Shown piece after piece: positions 1-8,138 of a DNA stretch of 26,074 bases. Position 1 is the first letter of the stretch; every line of letters starts with the position of its first letter. Made by a program: the position numbers and the translations under genes. The stretch is from an uncultured Bacteroidaceae bacterium (GTDB lineage: Bacteria > Bacteroidota > Bacteroidia > Bacteroidales > Bacteroidaceae), in assembly GCA_904502185.1 (NCBI GenBank), contig CAJGDX010000023.1, forward strand, positions 1 through 26,074, in the 5' to 3' direction. A model generated the notes under the pieces. It did no database searches, was not told the origin of the DNA, and was given only the letters and a program-made list of their open reading frames with translations.

Positions 1-1172
1 CTATCGGTGGTGAATTGTTCGTAATGGACGACGGCTGGTTCGGTGACAAATACCCCCGCGACGAGGACGACTCTTCACTCGGCGACTGGATGGTATGCAA
101 AAGAAAACTTCCCAACGGCGTTGAAGGCCTCATCGAGACATCAAAGAAATATGGTATCAAGTTCGGTATCTGGATTGAGCCCGAAATGACAAACCAGAAG
201 AGTGAACTCTATGAGAAGCACCCCGACTGGGTTCTTCGTCAGGAGGAGCGCGAGCCTAAAATGGGTCGTGGAGGCACACAGATGATGCTTGACATGACAA
301 ATCCCGAAGTTCAGGAACATGTATTCAAGGTAGTCGATGACCTGATGCAGGCTAACCCCGAAATCTACTACATGAAGTGGGATGCTAACTTCTCTATCGC
401 AAACGCAGCTTCACTCTACTTGCCCAAGAAGAAACAGTCACACCTCTACATCGAGTACCACAGAGGTCTCATCAAGACACTTGAGCGCATCCGTGCTAAA
501 TATCCCGACCTCGTTATCCAGCTTTGCGCAAGTGGTGGCGGTCGTCTCAACTACGCTTACTTCCCCTACTTCAACGAGTGCTGGACAAGCGACAACACAG
601 ATGCTATTCAGCGTCTCTTCATCCAGTGGGGTGTTTCACAGTACTATCCCTCTAACGTAATGGCAGCACACGTAAGTGCATCACCCAACCACCAGACAAG
701 ACGTGTAACTCCTTTGAAGTTCCGTTTCGACGTTGCAATGACAGGCCGTTTGGGTATGGAGATGAAACCCTCTGACCTTTCAGAGAAAGAGAAAGAGTTT
801 GCAAAGAATGCAATCGCTACATACAAGAACATCCGTCCCGTTATCCAGCAGGGTGACCTCTATCGTCTTATCTCTCCCTACGAGAAGAAACCTTATGTTT
901 CTGTAATGTACGTAACACCTGAGAAAGACCGCGCTGTTTACTTCCTCTATCGTACACAGTTCATCCGCAGCCAGCCTGCTGAGGTTAGAGTACTTAAAGG
1001 TCTTGACCCCAACAAGAACTACAAGTTCACAGAGCTTAACCCCGAGAATCCCAAGAAGAAGGGTTCACTCGACGGTAAAGTCATCAGCGGTAAGACCCTC
1101 ATGAACCAGGGATTCTATCTCAACATCGAGAAGGAACTTGGTAGCGCCGTTTACGAATTGGTAGCACAATAA
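1..1172 (+). CDS. Alpha-galactosidase, glycoside hydrolase family 36 (5' end outside window)
   Basis: Retaining exo-alpha-galactosidase that releases terminal alpha-1,6 or alpha-1,3 galactose from oligosaccharides or host glycans. The frame is open from the first bases of the window, so the N-terminal beta-sandwich domain and start lie upstream; about 390 residues remain, covering the (beta/alpha)8 catalytic barrel and the C-terminal domain. The VMDDGWFG motif opens the barrel. YMKWDAN gives the catalytic nucleophile Asp (codon 381-383), and CWTSDNTDA gives the acid/base Asp (codon 591-593), the usual GH36 pair. SASPNHQT is another family landmark. No signal peptide can be judged because the start is missing. 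A terminator follows at 1244-1283. Family assignment is firm; substrate linkage is inferred from the family only. Confidence 0.93.
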   Translation, partial: IGGELFVMDDGWFGDKYPRDEDDSSLGDWMVCKRKLPNGVEGLIETSKKYGIKFGIWIEPEMTNQKSELYEKHPDWVLRQEEREPKMGRGGTQMMLDMTNPEVQEHVFKVVDDLMQANPEIYYMKWDANFSIANAASLYLPKKKQSHLYIEYHRGLIKTLERIRAKYPDLVIQLCASGGGRLNYAYFPYFNECWTSDNTDAIQRLFIQWGVSQYYPSNVMAAHVSASPNHQTRRVTPLKFRFDVAMTGRLGMEMKPSDLSEKEKEFAKNAIATYKNIRPVIQQGDLYRLISPYEKKPYVSVMYVTPEKDRAVYFLYRTQFIRSQPAEVRVLKGLDPNKNYKFTELNPENPKKKGSLDGKVISGKTLMNQGFYLNIEKELGSAVYELVAQ

Positions 1173-1243
1173 TGTGTGGTAATAAGGTTCCGCAAAAGAG
1201 CCTTAGTACTTAAAACACAGTATTCATACTATTACAAACATCC

Positions 1244-1283
1244 AGAGACTGTGTCAAAATAATATTTTGGCGCAGTCTCTTTT
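1244..1283 (+). terminator. Rho-independent terminator after the GH36 gene
   Basis: AGAGACTG pairs with CAGTCTCT and continues through two U-G pairs into AAAAT/ATTTT, giving about 17 bp of stem with a 3-base loop, followed by TTTTA. It lies 72 bases after the alpha-galactosidase stop and 18 bases before the sialidase start. Confidence 0.85.
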
Positions 1284-1301
1284 AAATTAAGTATCAACAT
1301 T

Positions 1302-3554
1302 ATGACAAAGAGACACTTACAAGCAATTGCCACCATTGCACTGATGCTGTGCGCAACAACTGCATGGGGCGAAGTGCCTTTTAAAGTGACAACTGTTACG
1401 AACAACGGTTTTTCGCCCGACACTGAATGGTACACAATGGCAATAGGCAGTTCGGGGCTGTTCATTTCGGACAATGCCGACAAAGAGTTCATTGCAGTTA
1501 AAAACAACCGCAGCGACCTTGCCGACGCCGACCTGTGGTGTTTCACAGGAAACGAAAAGAGTGGCTATAAGATTTACAACAAACAGGCCGGCACAAAAAA
1601 AGTGCTTGCAGCGCCTAAAGTCATGAAGGGTGACGCCGGCAGCGAATCTTTCGTAGTGTTGAAGGAGGATGGCGCAGCGTCATACACAACCACATGGAGT
1701 TTCGCGCCCTCGAAAGATCTTGGTACAGACACTGAGGCATGGTATCTGATGCCCAAGAGTGCCACAAAGAATGTTGTAAACAACCGCGGAGGCAAACTTG
1801 CCTTTTGGACAGGCGGTGCCGACTCGGGGTCATCCATTGTCATAGACATTGCATGCGGCAGCGTAAGCATAAGCGCACTTACCGGAAGCTTCACAACCGG
1901 AAATGCCAACGGCACATGGTTCTCAAAATGGGTAAGCAACGACAAACGTTATCCTGTGACACTCAGCAGCAATGCAAACAACATGAAGGCTATTGCCAAT
2001 GACATTGCCTGCTACACCGGAACTGCCAACAGCGCAACATACACCATCAGCGCACCTAAAGGTTACTGTATCAGCGGTTTCAGACTGGGGAAAGCCATCA
2101 AAGACAGCAATGCCGATGACATAAAAATTGAGTACAACGGAGAGAGCATAGCACTCGACAACCCCATAGAGTACCAGGCAGGCGAAGAGCGCGAACAGAG
2201 CATAACAGTAACTCTGAAAGACAGTAAAAACAGCGGTATCATACTGAAAGAGTGCGAGGTTAGTTTCGCACGTCATTTCGAGAAGCCCGAACCGCACTTC
2301 GACCTCTTCCCCACCCTGACAAGTGCAGCTATCCCCTATCGTATCCCAGCTATCACCACGACAGTCGATGGCAACCTGCTGGCAGTGGCCGATTACAGAC
2401 ATTGCCGATACGACATTGGCAACGGACGCATCGACCTTCACGGACGCATAAGCAAGGACAACGGAAAGACATGGGGTGATATTTTTACCATCATCGAAGG
2501 CGACGGCAAGCTTGTAAACAACGACCGAAACGCATCGCTCACTGCCGGATACGGCGACCCCTGCATTGTTGCCGACAGAGAGAGCAACCGTGTACTCATG
2601 CTCTGCGTATGCGGTTACCAGACATTCTTCTACTCTACACGCGACGTCCCCAACCAGGTGGCACGTCTTTACAGTGAAGATGGCGGCGTAACATGGAGCA
2701 AGCCCGAAATTATAACAGAGCAGTTCTACACCCCCTTCGACAACAGCAAGGTGGGCCCCATCCGCTCTATGTTCATCGGTTCGGGCCGTATATTCCAAAG
2801 CCGACTGACAAAAGTAGGCGACTACTATCGACTTTACGCAGCAATGCTTGCACGCGACAAGGATGGTACATTCTGTAACTTCGTAGTCTACTCCGACGAC
2901 TTCGGTGGCAAATGGAATATATTGGGCAGCACCGACAAGGGCGCAGTTCCCCACAGTGCCGACGAGCCAAAGACAGAAGAACTTCCCGACGGAAGCATAC
3001 TTATCAGTTCACGTTGTGGCGGTGGACGCTACTACAACATATTCCGTTTCGACAACCCCGAAACAGCAGAAGGTTCGTGGGGAGAGATGGCATATTCAGG
3101 AGCAAAGAACAAAGGAGTTACCGCGCTCAACAATTCATGCAACGGCGAGGTGATGATACTCCCTGTTGTGCGCAACAAGGATGGCAAGAAACTATACCTT
3201 ACCCTGCAGTCTCTGCCTTTGGGAAGCGGACGCAGCAACGTAGGTATATACTACAAGGAGCTTGAGGACTACAACGACTTTTTAACCCCCGAACATTTTG
3301 CAAAGGACTGGGACGGACGTTACAAGAGCAGCATCACCGGTTCGGCCTACTCGACAATGACCCTTCAGGCAGACAATGCATTGGCATTCATCTACGAGGA
3401 GGACACATACGGAACAAGTGGTGGCGGTTACACCATCGTTTACAAATCCTACACACTGGAGAAGATTACAGAAGGTGCATATTCGATAGACACAAACGAG
3501 AATCGCGCACTATATCTTTATAAGAATGTAATTGCACCGCTTATGTCTAAATAA
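1302..3554 (+). CDS. Secreted exo-alpha-sialidase, GH33 (BNR repeats) with N-terminal accessory domains
   Basis: Hydrolyses terminal sialic acids from glycoproteins and glycolipids, outside the cytoplasm. The 750-residue product starts with a signal peptide (about residues 1-23, ending TAWG). Residues about 40-185 resemble a ricin-type beta-trefoil (WCFTGN, YKIYNK, WYLMP, pattern spacing), and residues about 190-325 form a further beta-rich region. The six-bladed propeller starts at the YRIP motif (346-349), whose Arg is the first of the arginine triad. Asp-boxes are seen at 384-391 (SKDNGKTW), 458-465 (SEDGGVTW) and 531-538 (SDDFGGKW). Asp378 in RIDL is a likely acid/base residue. The upstream gap is only 18 bases after a terminator, so its promoter must overlap that hairpin or transcription reads through. 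A strong terminator follows. The family is certain; linkage specificity cannot be read. Confidence 0.95.
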   Translation: MTKRHLQAIATIALMLCATTAWGEVPFKVTTVTNNGFSPDTEWYTMAIGSSGLFISDNADKEFIAVKNNRSDLADADLWCFTGNEKSGYKIYNKQAGTKKVLAAPKVMKGDAGSESFVVLKEDGAASYTTTWSFAPSKDLGTDTEAWYLMPKSATKNVVNNRGGKLAFWTGGADSGSSIVIDIACGSVSISALTGSFTTGNANGTWFSKWVSNDKRYPVTLSSNANNMKAIANDIACYTGTANSATYTISAPKGYCISGFRLGKAIKDSNADDIKIEYNGESIALDNPIEYQAGEEREQSITVTLKDSKNSGIILKECEVSFARHFEKPEPHFDLFPTLTSAAIPYRIPAITTTVDGNLLAVADYRHCRYDIGNGRIDLHGRISKDNGKTWGDIFTIIEGDGKLVNNDRNASLTAGYGDPCIVADRESNRVLMLCVCGYQTFFYSTRDVPNQVARLYSEDGGVTWSKPEIITEQFYTPFDNSKVGPIRSMFIGSGRIFQSRLTKVGDYYRLYAAMLARDKDGTFCNFVVYSDDFGGKWNILGSTDKGAVPHSADEPKTEELPDGSILISSRCGGGRYYNIFRFDNPETAEGSWGEMAYSGAKNKGVTALNNSCNGEVMILPVVRNKDGKKLYLTLQSLPLGSGRSNVGIYYKELEDYNDFLTPEHFAKDWDGRYKSSITGSAYSTMTLQADNALAFIYEEDTYGTSGGGYTIVYKSYTLEKITEGAYSIDTNENRALYLYKNVIAPLMSK

Positions 3555-3576
3555 TTACCACACCTACACAACAAGG

Positions 3577-3615
3577 CCAAAAAAGACGACCAAACGGGTC
3601 GTCTTTTTTGGTTTA
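3577..3615 (+). terminator. Terminator after the sialidase
   Basis: A perfect 15-bp stem (3577-3591 with 3597-3611) and a 5-base loop. The stem core is GACGACC/GGTCGTC, flanked by an A-run and a T-run, so it could act in both directions. It isolates the sialidase from the TPR/TIR operon. Confidence 0.9.
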
Positions 3616-3722
3616 TAAAGTCACTATATCTATGATGAATGAAGACTTATAAAAAACTATTTCGCATAAAGAAGGTAATACCTATTTCACATTGCTGCAG
3701 TGCAAAACATTGAAGCGAACTT

Positions 3723-3753
3723 CTTGTTTTTCGCTCATTTGTTTATATATTTG
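3723..3753 (+). promoter_or_regulatory. Promoter of the TPR/TIR operon, Bacteroides type
   Basis: The -7 element TATATTTG (3746-3753) matches TAnnTTTG. CTTG at 3723-3726 sits exactly 19 bases upstream and matches three of four bases of the -33 TTTG. Transcription would begin near 3760, about 20 bases before the ATG at 3781, so the GTG-initiated N-terminal extension from 3700 cannot be used by this transcript. Confidence 0.7.
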
Positions 3754-3780
3754 CATTTGTTAAAATGCTATAAAAAAATA

Positions 3781-6309
3781 ATGAAAAGAACTATAAACTT
3801 TTTTGCATTGCTCATTGTAGCAATATTCACATATTCACAGACACAGCAGGGCTGTGTAAAGACACGAGGCAGAATGATAAATGGCAAGCACGTACCAGGC
3901 AAAGGACTTACAGGTGCTATTGTTTCCATACAAGGCAAAGCTGATGTAGGCGTAAAGCGAACCGACGGACACTTCTCTTTTCCTGCTACCGACAAGCAGT
4001 TTATAGTAGAGTCAGTAACCAAAAAGGAGTACATACTAGTGGACGCAGACGCCGCTCCAAAGATGTATCATCATACCACCGATACACTCTTCTTTCTGAT
4101 GGAAACACCCGAACGGTTGGCACAAGACACCCTTGATGCCATGCGCAGAATACGTCGCACCTTGCAGCGTCAGTTGCAAGAGCGCGAAGATGAAATAGAA
4201 GTTCTTAAAGCGGAAAAAAAAATCACAGAACAGGAATATCGCACACGATTACAGAAACTCTATGATTCACAATGCAACAACGAAAAACTTATCAGCGAAA
4301 TGGCCAAGCGCTACTCTATGCTTGACTACGACAAGTTGGACGAATTTTACCGTCAGGTAAACTATTGCATAGAGCAAGGCGAACTGACAAAAGCAGATTC
4401 TCTGTTACGCAGTCGCGGAAATGTGGAGAGTCAGATAAAAGAACAACAAAAAAAAGGCGCTACCATCCAACAAAAGGAGAAAGAATTGCAGGAAGCAAAA
4501 GAGGTCTACAAGCACGACTATGAAGAACTTGCCCGCCGTTGTTATGGTTTCTACGAAAATTTCAAAATGCAACATCAGCACGATTCTGCACTCTATTATT
4601 TGGAACTGCGTGTTAATATCGATACAACAAATACCGAGTGGCTGTCGGATGTAGGAAATTATTGTTTTAATCAGAATATTTTTGACAAAGCGGAGCATTA
4701 CTATAAAAAGGTAGAGAGAATTTGTCAGTATTTGTCTAAAGATGATTCTTTAACTTATAAACCGAAACTTGCTGCTACATTAGCAATGTTAGGTGTACTT
4801 TATGTTAAGACACTTCGTTTTTCAGACGCAGAAGCTATGTATAAAGAAGCTCTGTCTATATATCGTCCTTTAGTCAAGAGTAAAACTTTGTCATATGAAT
4901 ATCTTGTAGCAATTGTATTGAGTCAGCTTGCTAATGTATATACGCTTACAGGACTTTTTTCTGAATCAGAAAAAAGACTTGAAGAATCTCTTACAATCTC
5001 TCGTCGTTTAGCAAAAGATGGTGATATTTATTCAGAATTGGCTTTATTAAATACTCTTAACCATTTTGCTTATTTTTACATTTTTATTAATAACTTCTCC
5101 AAAGCTGAGAAGATGTCTAAAGAATCTCTTACCATTACTCGTCGTTTGGCAGAAAGCAACCCATCTGCCTACGAACCTTGTGTATTAATTCCATTAGAGC
5201 ACCTTGCGATTGTTTATAGAAATACCCAACGTATTTCTGAGGCAGAGCAGATGTATAAAGAATCTCTTACAATCTCTCGTCGTTTGGCAGAAAGCAACCC
5301 ATCTGCCTACGAACCTCAGTTCGCATATATACTATCTTGCCTTGCGGATTTTTATAGTAACACTCAACAGTTCTCCGAGGCTGAGCAAATGTATAAAGAA
5401 TCTCTTTCCATATATCGTCGTTTGGCTAAAAACTATCCCTCTGCCTATGAGTTGTTTATAGCAACGACACTGAGAGGTTTTGCGTATCTTTATAGTAACG
5501 CCCAACGCTTTTCAGAGGCTGAGCAAATGTATAAAGAGTCACTTCTTATATGGCGTCGTTTGGCAGAAAGCAACCCTTCATTATGTTCCGAATTAGCAGA
5601 AACGCTATATAACCTTGCGGATTTTTATAGTGACACTCAACAGTTCTCCGAGGCAGAGCAAATGTATAAAGAATCACTTCTTATATGGCGTCGTTTGGCA
5701 GAAAGCAACCCTTCAGTCTATGAACATAAGTTAGCATTTACACTATATAACCTTGCGTATCTTTATAGTAACACCCAACGTTTCTCCGAAGCTGAGAAGA
5801 TGTTAAAGGAAGTACATCCCATCTGTCGTCGTTTATCCGAAAGCGATAAGGCAATGCAGGACATTTATTTAAATGTTTTATATAATTTAAGTTATATATA
5901 TGGCTTTATTATTAAAGAATATAAGAAAGCTTATGAAATAAACGAGGAATTTATTCCTTATATTAAACAAGATTATATAAATAATCCGAAACAGTATAAG
6001 TCTGATTATGCTCAGACATTGGGAAATCAATCGTTCTATTGTATGTTTATAAGCGAATTTGAAAAGGCTGAAGAGTATGCTAGCCAGGGGCTAAAAATTG
6101 ATTCTTCTCAGACATTTGTTTACTCCAATCTTGCAGCTTCGCTATTAATGCAGGGCAAATACACTGATGCTGAAAAGTTATACCGTCAATATAAAGATGT
6201 ATTAAAAAATGAGTTTCTCTTAGACCTTGAGGAATTTGAAAAAGCGGACATAATCCCCAAAAAACGCCGCAAGGATGTTGAAAAAATAAAAGTTCGACTC
6301 AATGAATAA
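3781..6309 (+). CDS. Exported TPR-repeat protein with N-terminal regulatory-like domain and coiled coil
   Basis: Function unknown. I place the start at the ATG at 3781 (842 residues) because it begins a signal peptide (MKRT, then a hydrophobic stretch ending TYSQ at residue 20) and lies just after the promoter. Residues about 25-85 look like a small beta-sandwich of the carboxypeptidase-regulatory type (GAIVSIQGK, then TDGHFSF). Residues about 120-245 are charged and likely coiled coil. TPRs run from about 285 to the C terminus. The central units (439-667) are 45-46 residues long with a consensus close to FSEAEQMYKESL, IxRRLAESNPSAYE and LADFYSNTQ, like kinesin-light-chain TPRs. The second half is visibly richer in A+T than its neighbours. 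The stop overlaps the next gene's start by 8 bases, so the two are probably translationally coupled. With no lipobox evident, the protein is likely periplasmic or membrane-tethered by an uncleaved signal. Confidence 0.85.
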   Translation: MKRTINFFALLIVAIFTYSQTQQGCVKTRGRMINGKHVPGKGLTGAIVSIQGKADVGVKRTDGHFSFPATDKQFIVESVTKKEYILVDADAAPKMYHHTTDTLFFLMETPERLAQDTLDAMRRIRRTLQRQLQEREDEIEVLKAEKKITEQEYRTRLQKLYDSQCNNEKLISEMAKRYSMLDYDKLDEFYRQVNYCIEQGELTKADSLLRSRGNVESQIKEQQKKGATIQQKEKELQEAKEVYKHDYEELARRCYGFYENFKMQHQHDSALYYLELRVNIDTTNTEWLSDVGNYCFNQNIFDKAEHYYKKVERICQYLSKDDSLTYKPKLAATLAMLGVLYVKTLRFSDAEAMYKEALSIYRPLVKSKTLSYEYLVAIVLSQLANVYTLTGLFSESEKRLEESLTISRRLAKDGDIYSELALLNTLNHFAYFYIFINNFSKAEKMSKESLTITRRLAESNPSAYEPCVLIPLEHLAIVYRNTQRISEAEQMYKESLTISRRLAESNPSAYEPQFAYILSCLADFYSNTQQFSEAEQMYKESLSIYRRLAKNYPSAYELFIATTLRGFAYLYSNAQRFSEAEQMYKESLLIWRRLAESNPSLCSELAETLYNLADFYSDTQQFSEAEQMYKESLLIWRRLAESNPSVYEHKLAFTLYNLAYLYSNTQRFSEAEKMLKEVHPICRRLSESDKAMQDIYLNVLYNLSYIYGFIIKEYKKAYEINEEFIPYIKQDYINNPKQYKSDYAQTLGNQSFYCMFISEFEKAEEYASQGLKIDSSQTFVYSNLAASLLMQGKYTDAEKLYRQYKDVLKNEFLLDLEEFEKADIIPKKRRKDVEKIKVRLNE
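5095..5781 (+). repeat. In-frame 135/138-bp tandem repeats within the TPR gene
   Basis: Five units of 138, 138, 138, 138 and 135 bp. Long stretches are nearly identical at DNA level, such as the region coding RRLAESNPS at about 5140-5178, 5280-5316, 5552-5580 and 5687-5715. Conservation is much higher in the helix-A part than in the helix-B part. This suggests recent unit duplication or recombination. Confidence 0.85.
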
Positions 6310-7441
6310 CAAGGAGCAGCAGTATAAATATTTTGCGTTCATCAGCTACAATTCACGCGACACAAAGTGGGGCAAGCGACTGCAAAACAAATTAGAAGGC
6401 TATCGTATGCCGTCTACGCTGTGCTACGAACGTGGTTGGGAGCGCACGCCTATAAAACCTGTTTTTTTTGCACCGACAGATATCCAACCGGGGGAACTGA
6501 CAGAGGAACTGCAAGCGAGGCTGCGTGCTTCACGCAACCTTATAGTTATTTGTTCGCCTCATTCCGCCCATTCCGAATGGGTGGGACGCGAAATTAAGTA
6601 TTTCCATAGTCTCGGTCGCGCAAAACAGATACATTTTTTCATTGTCGACGGAGAGCCACATAGTTCAGACCCACAAAAAGAGTGTTTCAATCCGGTGATT
6701 GAAACTCTTGGTATTCCAGAAATCCTCGGTGCCAATATTCACGAAAAGGTGTTCCGTATGCCGTGGATGAACCGCGAAAGAGCATACGTGCAACTTATTT
6801 CTAAACTGCTCGATGTTGAGTTTGATGCTATCTGGCGTCGCCATCGCAGAAGACTCATCAACGAGTGTATTGCATGGACTATCGCAATTATTACAGTGCT
6901 TACAGCCATCTGCTGCGCATGGAATCTTAACAAGCCGGTGGACATATGCCTGAGAATCAACGAAGTTTCCGCACATAATAAACATCTGCCACCATTGAAG
7001 GATGCAGATGTTACTATGATACTCAAAAATGAGGAAAAGCGAGGTATTCTGCGTTCGCTTAACGACAGTACTATTTTTGCAAATATACCACGTCGTATTC
7101 TCGGCGAGTCTGTGCATATAAAAGCCGTATGCCAAGATTATACGAATATTGACACGATTGTTGTGCTTTCAGAAAATATCTCGTTAAATATCACCCGCCA
7201 TGCAGCGGTTTATGGTGATATTCGTTTCCAACTATGGAATTCTGATGGCAAAGGTGTTCCGGATGTGGCGGTAAAAATAGCCGGATGCAGTGCTATCTCT
7301 GATAAAAATGGCAATGTGTCGCTTTTTATTCCTTTGGAAAGACAGAGTACAAAGTATTATATTGAATCGTCCATACCTCTATTGAAAGATACCCTCCCAA
7401 TGCCTTGTGGTGACGATGCCGTTGTAAGGGTGAGATATTGA
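6302..7441 (+). CDS. TIR-domain protein with one transmembrane helix and C-terminal beta-sandwich-like tail
   Basis: A 379-residue protein. Residues about 8-170 are a bacterial TIR domain of the large Bacteroidetes type. It has YFAFISYNSRD for strand A and box 1, FFAPTDIQPGELTEEL, then LIVICSPHSAHSEW. Glu97 in SEWVGREI (W-x3-E) is the expected catalytic Glu of NAD-cleaving TIRs. Residues 179-184 (RRHRRR) precede a hydrophobic helix at about 188-207, and the positive-inside rule puts the TIR domain in the cytoplasm and the tail in the periplasm. The tail ends with a carboxypeptidase-regulatory-like sandwich at about 303-355 (VAVKIAGCS, DKNGNVSLFI). The start ATG lies inside the last codons of the upstream TPR gene (8-base overlap), indicating one operon and a stoichiometric partnership. 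NADase or cyclic-ADPR-type activity is inferred from family knowledge. The role could be phage defence, envelope stress or signalling; no partner outside the pair is visible. Confidence 0.9.
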   Translation: MNNKEQQYKYFAFISYNSRDTKWGKRLQNKLEGYRMPSTLCYERGWERTPIKPVFFAPTDIQPGELTEELQARLRASRNLIVICSPHSAHSEWVGREIKYFHSLGRAKQIHFFIVDGEPHSSDPQKECFNPVIETLGIPEILGANIHEKVFRMPWMNRERAYVQLISKLLDVEFDAIWRRHRRRLINECIAWTIAIITVLTAICCAWNLNKPVDICLRINEVSAHNKHLPPLKDADVTMILKNEEKRGILRSLNDSTIFANIPRRILGESVHIKAVCQDYTNIDTIVVLSENISLNITRHAAVYGDIRFQLWNSDGKGVPDVAVKIAGCSAISDKNGNVSLFIPLERQSTKYYIESSIPLLKDTLPMPCGDDAVVRVRY

Positions 7442-7459
7442 ATATACACAAGCCTAAAA

Positions 7460-8122
7460 TTACTCTCCGAAAATACTTGAACCGATACGTACACAGGTGC
7501 TTCCGGCCGCTATTGCAAGCTGATAGTCGTCGCTCATTCCTGCAGAAATTGTATCGAACCCTTCATCGCCGGCGAACCATCTGTCGCGCATAGTGTCGAA
7601 CAGCTGTTTCACCCTGGCAAATTCCTGAGCAACAACCTGCATGTCGTCGGTGTTGCTTGCCATACACATAAGGCCTTTTATACGCACATTGCTGAGTTGC
7701 TGCCACTCGCCAGCCTCGAGCATCGCAAGACACTCTTCCGGAGTGAATCCGAATTTGGTCTCTTCGCGGGCAATATGTATCTGCAAAAGACAGGGGATGA
7801 TGCGACCAGCCTTTGCACCATGTTTGTCAATCTCGCGCAACAGTTGCAAAGTGTCGACGCTGTGTATCAGATGCACAAAGGGTGCAATGTATTTTATCTT
7901 GTTGCTCTGCAAATGTCCGGTGAAGTGCCAGCGTATATCAGCAGGCAAAGCCTGCTGTTTGGCAACAAGGTCCTGCGCCTTATTCTCGCCAAAGTCGCGC
8001 TGTCCGGCGTCGTAGGCCTCCATAATATCCTCCACGGGATAGTATTTTGAGATTGCAAGCAGCGTTACGCCCACAGGGATGGTAGCGCGTATTGCATTAA
8101 GCCTATCTTTAATACCACTCAT
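7460..8122 (-). CDS. yggS: YggS/PROSC-family PLP homeostasis protein
   Basis: Single-domain fold-type III pyridoxal-phosphate-binding protein (220 residues) that keeps free PLP and its carrier pools in balance; no enzymatic activity is known for the family. Family motifs run in order: LLAISKYYP with the PLP-linking Lys26, FGENKAQD, WHFTGHLQSNK, IHSVD, ETKFGF, IKGLMCMA, SAGMSDDYQLAI and VRIGSSIFG. Length and motif set are typical and intact. It lies 16 bases downstream of the DUF4494 gene and is probably co-transcribed. It converges on the TIR gene with only 18 bases between the stops, and no clear terminator hairpin is visible there. The gene symbol follows the E. coli homologue. Confidence 0.93.
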   Translation of the reverse strand: MSGIKDRLNAIRATIPVGVTLLAISKYYPVEDIMEAYDAGQRDFGENKAQDLVAKQQALPADIRWHFTGHLQSNKIKYIAPFVHLIHSVDTLQLLREIDKHGAKAGRIIPCLLQIHIAREETKFGFTPEECLAMLEAGEWQQLSNVRIKGLMCMASNTDDMQVVAQEFARVKQLFDTMRDRWFAGDEGFDTISAGMSDDYQLAIAAGSTCVRIGSSIFGE

Positions 8123-8138
8123 AGGTTACTTTGGGGGA

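Noticed and set aside
1923..2954. 343-codon open frame on the minus strand across the sialidase
   Set aside because: It is a shadow of the sialidase codon pattern; cysteine- and valine-rich with no family motif, while the plus-strand frame has a signal peptide, YRIP and Asp-boxes.
3672..3683. Short inverted repeat AGGTA-A-TACCT upstream of the TPR/TIR promoter
   Set aside because: Too short to distinguish from chance in A+T-rich DNA; could be an operator but nothing else supports it.
3700..3780. GTG-initiated extension of the TPR protein by 27 residues
   Set aside because: It would start upstream of the predicted transcription start and would bury the signal peptide that begins at the ATG at 3781.
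5095..5781. Repeat array as a CRISPR
   Set aside because: The units are in frame, 135-138 bp long, and code TPR helices; there are no short repeats with unique spacers.
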